From Dactylosporangium siamense (GTDB lineage: Bacteria; Actinomycetota; Actinomycetes; Mycobacteriales; Micromonosporaceae): DNA of 64,000 nt. The notes beneath the pieces were generated by a model that was not told the origin of the DNA, did not search any database, and saw only the letters and a program-made list of their open reading frames with translations. Both the position numbers and the translations under genes were made by a program. Below, one piece after another: positions 27,177-37,596 of the stretch (its first letter is position 1; each line of letters starts with the position of its first letter). The stretch is taken from assembly GCF_016862795.1 (NCBI RefSeq), contig NZ_BONQ01000035.1, positions 1 through 64,000 on the forward strand. Reading direction: 5' to 3'.

Positions 27177-27182
27177 TAGGCT
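27177..27182 (+). promoter_or_regulatory. -10 box TAGGCT of the GNAT gene
   Basis: Ends eight bases before ATG 27191; no ribosome site. Confidence 0.4.
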
Positions 27183-27190
27183 GCTGCGTC

Positions 27191-27796
27191 ATGACGCTCG
27201 GCTTCGTCCGACCTGCGCGACCCGACGACGTCGTCGAGATCACGCGAATCCAACTCACGACCTGGCGGGTCGCCTATCGGCGACTACTGCCCCAACACAT
27301 CCTCGACCAACTGGATGAGGACTGGATTACCCGCAGGTGGCGGGACGCAATCACGGAGCCCCCGACTCCCGCGCACCGGGTCCTGGTAGCTGTTGAGCAA
27401 CAGGAAACGCCCGGTGGGCCGACCTCAGCATACGTCGTGGGGTTTGCCGCGTCAGGTCCGGCAGACGACACCGCCCTCGCCCCGGACGAAGATCACACCG
27501 TCCTGGCGAAGGCCGCGGCGATCACCGATGTCCTGGTCGAACCCCGCTGGGGGCGTCGCGGCCACGGAAGCCGATTGCTGGCGGCTAGTGTCGATTTATG
27601 GCGTACTGACGGATTCACGACAGCTCTTGCGTGGACGTTCGCTGACGACCGTGTTACGCGTCGATTTCTGGAGAGCTCCGGCTGGGCCCCGGACGGGGTC
27701 AGCCGGTCACTCGACGTCGATGATCTGCTCGTCCCACAGGTCCGGTGGCATGCGTCACTCGAGACCGACGAAGCCCCTTCCGTTACCGCGATGTGA
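27191..27796 (+). CDS. GNAT-family N-acetyltransferase
   Basis: 201-residue acetyltransferase, substrate unknown. FVRPARPDDVVEITRIQLTT is the first strand-helix of the fold, ITDVLVEPRWGRRGHGSRLL the acetyl-CoA loop, and RFLESSGWAPDG the last helix/strand. The only plus-strand gene between 9.5 and 45.3 kb, and lower in GC and more varied in codon use than its neighbours, which hints at a separate history. Confidence 0.85.
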   Translation: MTLGFVRPARPDDVVEITRIQLTTWRVAYRRLLPQHILDQLDEDWITRRWRDAITEPPTPAHRVLVAVEQQETPGGPTSAYVVGFAASGPADDTALAPDEDHTVLAKAAAITDVLVEPRWGRRGHGSRLLAASVDLWRTDGFTTALAWTFADDRVTRRFLESSGWAPDGVSRSLDVDDLLVPQVRWHASLETDEAPSVTAM

Positions 27797-27806
27797 CCCT
27801 GTTGCG

Positions 27807-27840
27807 CCCGAATTGGGGCCTCCGTATCCCACAGTTCGGG
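27807..27840. terminator. Weak hairpin between convergent GNAT and dapB genes
   Basis: cccgaa (27807-27812) pairs with ttcggg (27835-27840) around a 22-base loop in the 84-base convergent gap. Short stem, low confidence. Confidence 0.25.
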
Positions 27841-27880
27841 AATCTCCTACTGAATGCGAATCAGTTACACAACGTAACCA

Positions 27881-29951
<2,071 letters not shown>

Positions 29952-29954
29952 GTC

Positions 29955-32414
29955 TCAGCTGTGCCGGTTCCGCCGGCGACGGAACTCGCCGCCGTCCTCG
30001 CCGCCTTCGCCGCCCTCGCCGCCCTCGTCAGACGAAGCGGACGACGGAGCCGAGGGCGACGACGGCGCGGTGTCCCCGGACGCCTGGCGCGGCCCACGGT
30101 CACCACGGTCGCCCCGGTCGCGCGAACGCGGCCCACGGTCGCCCCGGTCACCCCGGTCACCACGACCCGACGGCCGGTCCGCGGCAGGAGCGCCGCCACC
30201 CGCCGCCGCGGCCTCCGCCGCCGCTGCGGCCTCGGCCTCGGTCAGCACCTTGTCGAGGTAGATCTTGCCGCGGTTGTCGATGTCCGCGATCTGCACCTCG
30301 ACCTTGTCGCCGACGTTGAGGAAGTCCTCGACCCGGTCGACGCGCTTGCCGTTGCCCACCTTGGAGATGTGCAGCAGGCCGTCGCGGCCGGGCAGCAGCG
30401 AGATGAAGGCGCCGAACGCGGCCGTCTTCACCACGGTGCCGAGGAACTTGTCGCCGACCTTCGGCATGGTCGGGTTGGCGATCGCGTTGATCCGCTCCAC
30501 CGCGGCCTCGGCCGACGGGCCGTTGGTCGCGCCGACGTAGATCGTGCCGTCGTCCTCGATGCTGATCTCGGCGCCGGTCTCGTCCTGGATCGCGTTGATG
30601 GTCTGGCCCTTGGGCCCGATCACCATGCCGATCTTGTCGACGGGGATACGGACCGTGGTCACGCGAGGCGCGTACTGGCTCATGCCGGCCGGCGACTCGA
30701 TCGCCTCGGCCATCACGTCGAGGATGACGTGCCGCGCGTCGTGGGCCTGCTGCAGGGCGCCCGCGAGGACGTCCGACGGGATGCCGTCGAGCTTGGTGTC
30801 CAGCTGCAGGGCCGTCACGAAGTCACGGGTGCCGGCGACCTTGAAGTCCATGTCGCCGAACGCGTCCTCGGCACCGAGGATGTCGGTGAGCGTGACGTAT
30901 TCGGTCTTGCCGTCGACCTCGTCGGAGATGAGGCCCATGGCGATGCCCGCGACCGGCGCCTTCAGCGGCACACCGGCGGACAGCAGCGCCATGCTCGACG
31001 CGCAGACCGAACCCATCGACGTGGAGCCGTTGGAGCCGAGGGCCTCGGAAACCTGACGGATCGCGTAGGGGAACTCCTCGCGGGCCGGCAGCACCGGGAT
31101 CAGGGCCCGCTCGGCGAGCGCGCCGTGGCCGATCTCGCGCCGCTTGGGCGAGCCCACCCGGCCGGTCTCACCGGTCGAGTACGGCGGGAAGTTGTAGTTG
31201 TGCATGTAGCGCTTGGACTTCTCCGGCGCCAGGGTGTCCAGCGTCTGCTCCATGCGCAGCATGTTCAGCGTGGTGACGCCCAGGATCTGGGTCTCGCCGC
31301 GCTCGAACAGCGCCGAGCCGTGGACCCGCGGGAGGACCTGGACCTCGGCGGTCAGCGGACGGATGTCCCGCGGGCCGCGGCCGTCGATGCGGACCTGCTC
31401 GCGCAGGACGCGGGCGCGGACCTCGTTCTTGGTCAGCGACCGCAGCGCGGCGCCGACCTCCTTCTCGCGGCCGTCGAAGGCACCGGCGAGGCGCTGGAAG
31501 GCGGCCTCCTTGATGCGGTCGAGGGCCTCCTCGCGCTCCGCCTTGGAGGAGATGCGCAGGGCCTCGACGACCTCGTCCTTCACCGCGCCGGCGACGGCCT
31601 CGTAGGCGTCGGGCTGGTAGTCGAGGAAGACGGGGAACTCCTGGACCGGCTTCGCGGCAACCGCCGCGAGCTCGGACTGGGCCCGGCACAGCTCGCGGAT
31701 GGCCGGCTTGGAGGCCTCGAGGCCACTGGCCACGACCTCCTCGGTCGGCGCGGGGGCGCCACCGGCGATCAGGGCCACGGTGTGCTCGGTCGCCTCGGCC
31801 TCGACCATCATGATCGCGACGTCACCGTCGGCGAGGGTCCGGCCGGCGACGACCATGTCGAACGTCGCCCGGCCGAGCTCCTCGAGCGTCGGGAACGCGA
31901 TCCACTGGCCGTCGACGTGCGCCATGCGGGTGGCGCCGATCGGGCCGGAGAACGGCAGGCCGGACAGCTTGGTCGACAGCGAGGCGGCGTTGATCGCCAC
32001 GACGTCGTAGGGGTGCGCCGGGTCGAGGGCGAGGATCGTCTCGACGACCTGGACCTCGTTGCGCAGGCCCTTGACGAAGCTGGGGCGCAGCGGCCGGTCG
32101 ATCAGGCGGCAGGTGAGGATCGCGTCCTCGCTGGGCCGGCCCTCACGGCGGAAGAACGAGCCGGGAATGCGGCCCGCGGCATACATCCGCTCCTCGACGT
32201 CGACCGTCAAGGGGAAGAAGTCGAACTGGTCCTTCGGCGTCTTGCCGGCGGTGGTCGCCGACAGCACGACGGTCTCGCCGAGCTGCGCGAGGCAGGACCC
32301 GGCGGCCTGGCGCGCCAGGCGACCCGTGGAGAACGTGATCTCCCGGGTGCCGAACGCGCCGTTGTCGATGACCGCGGTGCTGAAGTGCGTACCGAGAGTG
32401 CTCTGCTCGGTCAT
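29955..32414 (-). CDS. pnp: Polyribonucleotide nucleotidyltransferase (PNPase)
   Basis: Phosphorolytic 3'-5' exoribonuclease and, in actinobacteria, source of RNA tails. 819 residues: two RNase PH domains (first about 20-230, second about 330-560 with [11 protein letters not shown]-type motif [16 protein letters not shown]), a KH domain ([20 protein letters not shown]) and an S1 domain ([12 protein letters not shown]). The C-terminus is a disordered Gly/Asp/Arg tail with repeated RGDRGD units. ATG 32414 has AGGAG upstream. Confidence 0.96.
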   Translation of the reverse strand: MTEQSTLGTHFSTAVIDNGAFGTREITFSTGRLARQAAGSCLAQLGETVVLSATTAGKTPKDQFDFFPLTVDVEERMYAAGRIPGSFFRREGRPSEDAILTCRLIDRPLRPSFVKGLRNEVQVVETILALDPAHPYDVVAINAASLSTKLSGLPFSGPIGATRMAHVDGQWIAFPTLEELGRATFDMVVAGRTLADGDVAIMMVEAEATEHTVALIAGGAPAPTEEVVASGLEASKPAIRELCRAQSELAAVAAKPVQEFPVFLDYQPDAYEAVAGAVKDEVVEALRISSKAEREEALDRIKEAAFQRLAGAFDGREKEVGAALRSLTKNEVRARVLREQVRIDGRGPRDIRPLTAEVQVLPRVHGSALFERGETQILGVTTLNMLRMEQTLDTLAPEKSKRYMHNYNFPPYSTGETGRVGSPKRREIGHGALAERALIPVLPAREEFPYAIRQVSEALGSNGSTSMGSVCASSMALLSAGVPLKAPVAGIAMGLISDEVDGKTEYVTLTDILGAEDAFGDMDFKVAGTRDFVTALQLDTKLDGIPSDVLAGALQQAHDARHVILDVMAEAIESPAGMSQYAPRVTTVRIPVDKIGMVIGPKGQTINAIQDETGAEISIEDDGTIYVGATNGPSAEAAVERINAIANPTMPKVGDKFLGTVVKTAAFGAFISLLPGRDGLLHISKVGNGKRVDRVEDFLNVGDKVEVQIADIDNRGKIYLDKVLTEAEAAAAAEAAAAGGGAPAADRPSGRGDRGDRGDRGPRSRDRGDRGDRGPRQASGDTAPSSPSAPSSASSDEGGEGGEGGEDGGEFRRRRNRHS

Positions 32415-32590
32415 GTGGTGTGGTGCTCCTTTGGGTTGTGGTGCGCCCAGGGCGGAGCGTCTGCGGCCGGTCTTCGATCGAAGCTCACGGGGCTTGTGCT
32501 GCCCGGGAGCCACTACCGAGGACCGGTGCGCCGACGCGCTCGGCGGGGGGCGCTGTTACAAGAGTTGCTACCAGTGTGTCACTACACGAA

Positions 32591-32618
32591 GGGGAGCGAC
32601 GCATGGACGCCGCTCCCC
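32591..32618 (-). terminator. Hairpin after rpsO, terminator or RNase processing site
   Basis: ggggagcg (32591-32598) pairs with cgctcccc (32611-32618) about 14 bases past the rpsO stop. A stem-loop between rpsO and pnp is a known place for RNase III-type control of pnp in other bacteria; no T-tract here. Confidence 0.55.
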
Positions 32619-32631
32619 ACCGTGTGCGTCG

Positions 32632-32901
32632 TTATCGCCGCAGGCCGAGCCGCTCGATCAACGAACGGTAGCGGGCGATGTCGCTGCGCTGCAGGTAGTT
32701 GAGCAGGCGGCGGCGACGGCCGACCAGCAGCAGCAGGCCACGCCGGCTGTGGTGGTCGTGCTTGTGCAGCTTGAGGTGTTCGGTGAGGTCCGCGATCCGC
32801 TTGGTCAGCATCGCGACCTGGACCTCCGGCGAGCCGGTGTCCCCTTCAACGGTCGCGTACTTGCCCATGATCTCGGTCTTCTGCGCAGAGTCGAGCGCCA
32901 T
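32632..32901 (-). CDS. rpsO: 30S ribosomal protein S15
   Basis: 89-residue small-subunit protein binding 16S rRNA. Characteristic [17 protein letters not shown] and [23 protein letters not shown] 32901 follows agggag. The order ribF-rpsO-pnp is conserved across actinobacteria. Confidence 0.97.
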   Translation of the reverse strand: MALDSAQKTEIMGKYATVEGDTGSPEVQVAMLTKRIADLTEHLKLHKHDHHSRRGLLLLVGRRRRLLNYLQRSDIARYRSLIERLGLRR

Positions 32902-32968
32902 GATCTCCCTATCGAGGTTACGTGCAGAAAAGGTCAGCCCCGCGGCGTCGTGCAGGCAGCCTGACCCC

Positions 32969-32984
32969 CGCCGGTCACCCGGCG
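32969..32984 (-). terminator. Small hairpin between ribF and rpsO
   Basis: cgccgg-tcac-ccggcg, directly after the ribF stop; compact GC stem without T-tract. Confidence 0.35.
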
Positions 32985-32995
32985 TCGATCCAAGG

Positions 32996-33937
32996 CTAAC
33001 AGACGGGCCGTTCCAGCACGCGTCTGGTCTGTGCGACATCGTCCCGGATCTGCTCGATCAGCGGCTCGATCCCGGTATAGGTCCGCTGCTCACGGAGCCT
33101 TTCGACGAAGTCGACGGAGATCCGCTCGCCGTAGATGTCACCGGTGAAGTCGAGGATGTAGGACTCGACCCGCCGCTCCTTGCCGGAGAACGTCGGGTTG
33201 GTGCCGATGGAGACCGCCGCCGGGTGCGACACCCGGTCCCGGTCCCGGGTGACCCAGGCCGCGTAGATCCCGTCGGCCGGGATCGCCGCGTTCGCCGAGG
33301 TCAGCAGGTTGGCCGTGGGGAAGCCCAGCTCACGGCCGCGCTGGTCGCCGCGCACGACGACGCCCTCGACCCGGTGCGGCCGGCCGAGCGCGCGGGTCGC
33401 GGCGACGACGTCACCGGCGTCGACGCAGGCCCGGATGTAGGTCGAGGAGAACACGGTGCCCTCCTCGGCGACCAGCGGCGCGCCCTCGACCCCGAAGCCG
33501 AACGTGCGGCCGAGCCGGTGCAGCAGCTGCAGGTCGCCGGCGGCCTTGTGACCGAACCGGAAGTTCTCCCCCACCACGACCAGCGACGTGTGCAGGTGCT
33601 CGACCAGCGCGTCGTGGACGAACGCCTCGGGTGAGAGGTGGGAGTACTCGACCGTGAACGGGATGACGCACAGCACGTCGACCCCGAGCGCCTCGATCAG
33701 CTCCGCCTTGCGGGACGGCTCGCTCAGCACGGCCGGGTGCGACCCCGGCCGCACCACCTCCGACGGGTGCGGGTCGAACGTCAGCACGACCGACTGCACG
33801 CCCAGCTCACCGGCTCGCTTCACGACGTGCCCGATCACCTGCTGGTGCCCCCGGTGCACGCCGTCGAAGACGCCGATCGTGGTGACCGCACGCCCCCAGC
33901 CACCCGGCGCCGCCTGTGTTCCCCGCCACCGCTGCAT
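32996..33937 (-). CDS. ribF: Bifunctional riboflavin kinase/FAD synthetase
   Basis: Makes FMN and then FAD. N-terminal adenylyltransferase with [15 protein letters not shown] and [15 protein letters not shown]-terminal kinase with [11 protein letters not shown] and SIGTNPTF. 313 residues. ATG 33937 lies seven bases after TAGGCT (33945-33950). Confidence 0.95.
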   Translation of the reverse strand: MQRWRGTQAAPGGWGRAVTTIGVFDGVHRGHQQVIGHVVKRAGELGVQSVVLTFDPHPSEVVRPGSHPAVLSEPSRKAELIEALGVDVLCVIPFTVEYSHLSPEAFVHDALVEHLHTSLVVVGENFRFGHKAAGDLQLLHRLGRTFGFGVEGAPLVAEEGTVFSSTYIRACVDAGDVVAATRALGRPHRVEGVVVRGDQRGRELGFPTANLLTSANAAIPADGIYAAWVTRDRDRVSHPAAVSIGTNPTFSGKERRVESYILDFTGDIYGERISVDFVERLREQRTYTGIEPLIEQIRDDVAQTRRVLERPVC

Positions 33938-33944
33938 GGCTTCG

Positions 33945-33950
33945 AGCCTA
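33945..33950 (-). promoter_or_regulatory. -10 box TAGGCT of ribF
   Basis: Seven-base spacer to ATG 33937; no ribosome site, leaderless start likely. Confidence 0.55.
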
Positions 33951-34009
33951 GCCGAGGGTGCTGTCGCAACATTTGCGGCAGGTGTACGGCACGTGCCCGG
34001 CCGCCCGGT

Positions 34010-34900
34010 TCACGGCACCAGCACGATCTCGGGCCGGGCCCGGCCGTCCTTCTCCCGGACGATCGCCAGGACGGTGCCGTCGGGCGCGAACACCGCGTAC
34101 GGCTCGGCGATCCCGACCGGTGCCAGGGAGCCGCCGTGCGACAGCGTCTTCGCCTCGACCTCGTCGGCGTCGCGGCGCGGGAAGCACCGGTCGGCGGCGG
34201 CCGGCAGCGGCATCGTGACCGGGTCCTCCCGGTCGGCGAGCTGCTCCAGGGTCGCCGCCTCGGCGAGGGTGAACGCGCCGACGGCGGTGCGGCGCAGCGC
34301 GGTCAGGTGCCCGCCCACCCCGAGCGTCGCGCCGAGGTCCCGGGCGAGCGCGCGGATGTAGGTGCCGGACGAGCAGGCGACGTCCACGTCGACGTCGACC
34401 CAGCCGGGTTCGCGCCGGATCCCCAGGACGTCGAGACGGGCCACGGTGACGGGCCGGGCCTGCAGCGCGACCTCCTCGCCGGAGCGGACGCGATGATACG
34501 AGCGCACCCCGTTCACCTTGATCGCCGACACCGCGCTCGGCACCTGCAGGATCTCCCCGCGCAGCGGTTCCAGCCCGGTGTGCACGTCCCCGTCGGTGAC
34601 GCCGCTCGCGTCCACTGTGGACACGACCTCGCCCTCGGCGTCGTCGGTCACGGTCGCCTGCCCGAGCCGGATCGTGGCGCGGTACTCCTTGGTGCTGCCG
34701 ATCACGTACGTGAGCAGGCGGGTCGCCTTCTCCACACCGATGATGAGCACCCCGGTCGCCATCGGGTCGAGGGTCCCGCCGTGCCCGACCCGGCGCGTCT
34801 TCGCCAGCCGCCGCATCCGCGACACCACGTCGTGCGAGGTCATCCCGCCGGACTTGTCGACGACGACCAGTCCGCCCTGCGTTGCTGCCTTCTGCGCCAC
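34010..34900 (-). CDS. truB: tRNA pseudouridine-55 synthase
   Basis: Modifies U55 in the T-loop of tRNAs. GLVVVDKSGGMTSHDVV, the catalytic Asp motif GHGGTLDPMATGVL, STKEYRATIRLG and GTYIRALARDLG are all seen. GTG 34900 chosen because the family begins just before GLVVVDK and TAGGCT (34909-34914) precedes it by eight bases. C-terminus about 300 residues in, normal. Confidence 0.95.
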   Translation of the reverse strand: MAQKAATQGGLVVVDKSGGMTSHDVVSRMRRLAKTRRVGHGGTLDPMATGVLIIGVEKATRLLTYVIGSTKEYRATIRLGQATVTDDAEGEVVSTVDASGVTDGDVHTGLEPLRGEILQVPSAVSAIKVNGVRSYHRVRSGEEVALQARPVTVARLDVLGIRREPGWVDVDVDVACSSGTYIRALARDLGATLGVGGHLTALRRTAVGAFTLAEAATLEQLADREDPVTMPLPAAADRCFPRRDADEVEAKTLSHGGSLAPVGIAEPYAVFAPDGTVLAIVREKDGRARPEIVLVP

Positions 34901-34908
34901 GACGGGAG

Positions 34909-34914
34909 AGCCTA
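34909..34914 (-). promoter_or_regulatory. -10 box TAGGCT of truB
   Basis: Eight-base spacer to GTG 34900, just past the end of the MATE gene. Confidence 0.45.
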
Positions 34915-34923
34915 GTGGAGGGG

Positions 34924-36216
34924 TTACCTGACCGCGCCGGTGACGGCCCAACGGTCACCGGCGAGGCGCCACAGCAGCCCGGCCAGGCGCAGCGCGATGA
35001 ACAGGCAGAGGGCGACCCACACGCCGCCCAGGCCGGCGTCGAGCCAGTACGCCAGCCAGATGCCGGGCAGGAACCCACCGAGGGCCGACACCAGGGTCAG
35101 GTTGCGCAGGTATCTGATGTCGCCGGCGCCGAGGAAGACACCGTCGAGGGCGAAGACGACGCCCGCCGCGGGCATCATGGCGACGAACCACCACCAGGCG
35201 CTCTTGGCTTGGGCGTACACCTGCGGATCGGCGCCGAACCAGGGCCGGACGGTCGCCAGAGCGGCCGCGACGAGGAACGCGAACGCGATCCCGGAGACGA
35301 GGCCGGCGGTGGTGATCCGGCGGGCGAGCAGCTTCGCCTCGTCGGCACGGTCGCCGCCGAGGGCCGCGCCGACGAGGGACTGCGCGGCGATCGCGACCGC
35401 GTCCAGGGCCAGGGCGGTGAAGAAGAACAGCTGGATGGCGATGAGGTGCGCGGCGAGGCTGGCGGTGCCGAAGCGGGCCGCGACCGCCGAGGCGGACAGG
35501 AAGCACGCCTGGAACGCGGCGCCGCGCAGCAGCAGGTCACGCCCGAGCGTCAGCTGGCGGCGGATCACGTCGAGGTGCGGGCGCAGCGGGACGCGCTCGG
35601 TCAGCAGCGCCCGCACGAACAGCAGCCCGACGGCCGTCTGCGCGATGACGTTGGCGACGGCGGAGCCTTCCAGGCCGAGCCCGAACGGGTAGACCAGCAG
35701 CGGGCAGAGCACCGCGGACAGCGCGTTGGCGCCGAGCACGTAGTACAGCGGCCGGCGGGTGTCCTGGACGCCACGCATCCAGCCGTTGCCGGCGGTGCCC
35801 AGCAGCAGTCCGGGCGCACCGAGCGCGGCGATGCGCAGCCAGTCGGCCGCACCGTCGGCGACCGGGCCCGCGGCGCCGGCGATGGCACGGGTCAGCGGTC
35901 CGGCGGCGACCTCCAGGGTCACCATGATGGCGACGCCCGCGGCGAAGGCCAGCCAGGAGGCCTGGACGCCCTCCTCGACCGCGGCCCCGCGCTGACCGGC
36001 GCCGAAGCGGCGCGCGGCGCGGCCGGTGGTGCCGTAGGCCAGCACGTTGCCGAGCCACACGGCGAGCGCCATGACTTGCCCGCCGATCGCCAGGGAGCCG
36101 AGCTCCGCGCGGCCGAGGTGCCCGACGACCGCCGTGTCCACCAGGACATACAGCGGCTCGGCGGCCAGCACGACGAGCGCCGGCAGGGCGAGGGCGGCGA
36201 CACGACGCATGGTCAC
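34924..36216 (-). CDS. MATE-family efflux transporter (DinF-like)
   Basis: 430-residue polytopic protein with twelve hydrophobic helices, cation-coupled multidrug/metabolite exporter family. EPLYVLVDTAVVGHLGRAEL in helix 1 and GNGWMRGVQDTRRPL between helices 4 and 5 are typical of the DinF branch. GTG 36216 lies six bases after TACGCT (36223-36228); ATG 36210 is the alternative. Substrate unknown. Confidence 0.88.
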   Translation of the reverse strand: MTMRRVAALALPALVVLAAEPLYVLVDTAVVGHLGRAELGSLAIGGQVMALAVWLGNVLAYGTTGRAARRFGAGQRGAAVEEGVQASWLAFAAGVAIMVTLEVAAGPLTRAIAGAAGPVADGAADWLRIAALGAPGLLLGTAGNGWMRGVQDTRRPLYYVLGANALSAVLCPLLVYPFGLGLEGSAVANVIAQTAVGLLFVRALLTERVPLRPHLDVIRRQLTLGRDLLLRGAAFQACFLSASAVAARFGTASLAAHLIAIQLFFFTALALDAVAIAAQSLVGAALGGDRADEAKLLARRITTAGLVSGIAFAFLVAAALATVRPWFGADPQVYAQAKSAWWWFVAMMPAAGVVFALDGVFLGAGDIRYLRNLTLVSALGGFLPGIWLAYWLDAGLGGVWVALCLFIALRLAGLLWRLAGDRWAVTGAVR

Positions 36217-36222
36217 CGCGAC

Positions 36223-36228
36223 AGCGTA
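36223..36228 (-). promoter_or_regulatory. -10 box TACGCT of the MATE gene
   Basis: Six-base spacer gtcgcg to GTG 36216. Confidence 0.45.
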
Positions 36229-36265
36229 AGGAGTTCCCTCCCGACGCGCTACTTACAACAGTGGA

Positions 36266-36370
36266 TCAGCCCCGCCGGTCCATCGACATCTGCAGGGCGG
36301 CGCGGGCGCGCTCGCGCGTGTCGGGGGTGGACTCCTGCGGCTTGGGCTGGGGCTTCGGCTGCTCAGGCAT
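36266..36370 (-). CDS. Small 34-residue protein
   Basis: An ATG with AGGAG nine to ten bases upstream opens a 34-codon frame: a Pro/Lys/Gln-rich start (MPEQPKPQPKPQ) and a basic helix ending DTRERARAALQMSMDRRG. Good ribosome site, sensible amino-acid order and position just upstream of the MATE gene on the same strand support a real small gene. Family and function unknown to me. Confidence 0.55.
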   Translation of the reverse strand: MPEQPKPQPKPQESTPDTRERARAALQMSMDRRG

Positions 36371-36765
36371 GAGACTGGTCTCCTGACTGGTGACGCTTGC
36401 CGGCAGGACGGCCGGCGGCGCGGTTGGTGTGTTGACGGTCCGATCGCAGGGGCGCCGGGGTCACCGGCGGCCACGCCAACGCACGACCAGGAGACCGACG
36501 GTGGGTGATGTCGGTCTGAAACGTGGATCGGTGGGTCCGGCGCATCTGGATTCCTCGCATTCGGCGGCTGTGGTGTGACCTGGGCCGTGTGACGCCCGCC
36601 GCCGGGTTCCGCAGAAGCGGTCAGCCCCGGGACGGGCTGCGAAGAATTCGTACGATGCGCATGGTGACTAAGTTATCGTTCAGTTCCAGCATGTGCGACG
36701 TCATCCCGCGATTTGGACGTTGTTACCCGCGGGTTCACATGTCGGAAAGCGGTCAGGGGCGCAGC
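36371..36765. other. 395-base mainly non-coding stretch
   Basis: Holds the leader of the 34-residue gene, a possible leaderless 13-codon frame (36621-36662) and a short inverted repeat cccgcg/cgcggg (36706-36711 with 36729-36734) shortly after the DUF6186 stop. The part around 36660-36730 is clearly less GC-rich than the surroundings, as expected for a promoter region. Confidence 0.5.
36621..36662 (-). CDS. Candidate leaderless 13-residue ORF (MRIVRILRSPSRG)
   Basis: ATG 36662 lies seven bases after TAACTT (36670-36675) and opens a basic 13-codon frame ending in TGA. It precedes the 34-residue gene by 250 bases on the same strand. Could equally be a chance frame at a promoter. Confidence 0.3.
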   Translation of the reverse strand: MRIVRILRSPSRG

Positions 36766-36984
36766 TCAGCGGGCCAGGAAGTGCCAGCCCAGCCACCACC
36801 AGAAGCCGAACATCGCGATCCGCCCGACCGGCAGCGGGCCCACCCGGTAGCGCATGACGACCCCGCAGACCTCGCCGAGGGTCGGCACCCGCGAGCCCTC
36901 ACGGCGGGCCGCGATCTCCACCGCCGCGAACAGTCCGAGGGCCACCGCGAACGCGGCCGCGATGCCCACCTGAGCCAGGGTCAT
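36766..36984 (-). CDS. DUF6186-like small membrane protein
   Basis: 72 residues with an N-terminal hydrophobic helix (VGIAAAFAVALGLFAAVEIA) and a second one near the end (IAMFGFWWWLGWHFL) separated by a basic loop (MRYRVGPLPVG). Similar small proteins occur next to the same membrane gene in related actinobacteria; function unknown. GGAGG stands seven bases before the ATG, which overlaps the stop of an upstream mini-ORF. Confidence 0.75.
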   Translation of the reverse strand: MTLAQVGIAAAFAVALGLFAAVEIAARREGSRVPTLGEVCGVVMRYRVGPLPVGRIAMFGFWWWLGWHFLAR

Positions 36985-37019
36985 GCCACCGCCTCCGCCG
37001 CGCTCCGCTGGCCGCTCAT
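36981..37019 (-). CDS. Mini-ORF MSGQRSAAEAVA in an ATGA chain
   Basis: 12 codons whose ATG overlaps the stop of the preceding mini-ORF (37016-37019) and whose TGA overlaps the DUF6186 start (36981-36984). It carries a ribosome site (GGAGG) for the next gene near its end. Probably a translation-coupling element rather than a functional peptide. Confidence 0.45.
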   Translation of the reverse strand: MSGQRSAAEAVA

Positions 37020-37135
37020 GCCACCGCCTCCGCTACGCTCCAGCGTCGGCCCGAGCCAAACCCGCCACATGACGAGCGGCCCGAGCCAAACCCGCCACAC
37101 GATGAGCGGCCCGAGCCGCTCCGCTGGCCGCTCAT
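37016..37135 (-). CDS. Mini-ORF of 39 codons beginning MSGQRSGSGRSS, in an ATGA chain
   Basis: ATG 37135 overlaps the stop of the membrane gene (37132-37134), and its own TGA overlaps the next mini-ORF start. The body is a repeat of SSCGGFGSGR (twice), and the end SVAEAVA matches the end of the next mini-ORF, so the two share a duplicated 3' cassette. The first 34 bases form a hairpin homologous to one near 45.9 kb. Confidence 0.45.
   Translation of the reverse strand: MSGQRSGSGRSSCGGFGSGRSSCGGFGSGRRWSVAEAVA
37102..37135. repeat. Imperfect palindrome, copy of a dispersed start-cassette repeat
   Basis: tgagcggcc (37103-37111) pairs with ggccgctca (37126-37134) around a 14-base loop. On the minus strand it begins ATGAGCGGCCAGCG and is homologous to the two repeats at 45.88-46.0 kb. 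Confidence 0.7.
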
Positions 37136-37533
37136 CGCCGCACCATCGCCCAGAACACCCACAGCCAGCCGAAGTACGCGGCGGCGCGGGCCGGGTAGTG
37201 CTCCAGCAGCGGGTCCGCGAGCCGGGACAGCGTCGGATACTCCCGCGAGCCGATCAGGAACGTGACGCCCTCGACGACCGCGAAGATCCCGATCGGCAGC
37301 AGCCACCACGCCGAGGCCCTGGGCAGCCGCGCGGGCGCGGGGCGCTTCGGCAGCGTGGCGGACATCCCGAGCCACAGCAGCGCACCGCCGGCGCCGAGCA
37401 CGAGAAGGTTGGCCCGCAGGGAGAACGACGGCAACGCCCCGCCCACGAGGGCGGCCAGGGCGAAGACCGGTGCCAGCACGACCGGGCGGGCCCAGACCCG
37501 ATCGACCCCCGCAACCAGCTCAGGTCGGTCCAT
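37132..37533 (-). CDS. Small integral membrane protein
   Basis: 133 residues with three to four hydrophobic helices (VVLAPVFALAALVGGALP, LLVLGAGGALLWLGM, WWLLPIGIFAVVEGVTFLIG) and the ending HYPARAAAYFGWLWVFWAMVRR. No known family recognised. It is linked to the DUF6186 gene downstream by two mini-ORFs, so the two membrane proteins are probably made together. Confidence 0.75.
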   Translation of the reverse strand: MDRPELVAGVDRVWARPVVLAPVFALAALVGGALPSFSLRANLLVLGAGGALLWLGMSATLPKRPAPARLPRASAWWLLPIGIFAVVEGVTFLIGSREYPTLSRLADPLLEHYPARAAAYFGWLWVFWAMVRR

Positions 37534-37596
37534 ACATCGATTGTCACCGCAAAACCACCTGGCGGGCCAGCGCTGGCAGCCCCCGATAACCCCTGA

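Noticed and set aside
36253-36474. 73-codon minus-strand frame overlapping the 34-residue gene
   Set aside because: Arg/Pro/Ser-rich shadow in another frame; the 34-codon frame has the ribosome site and more natural composition.
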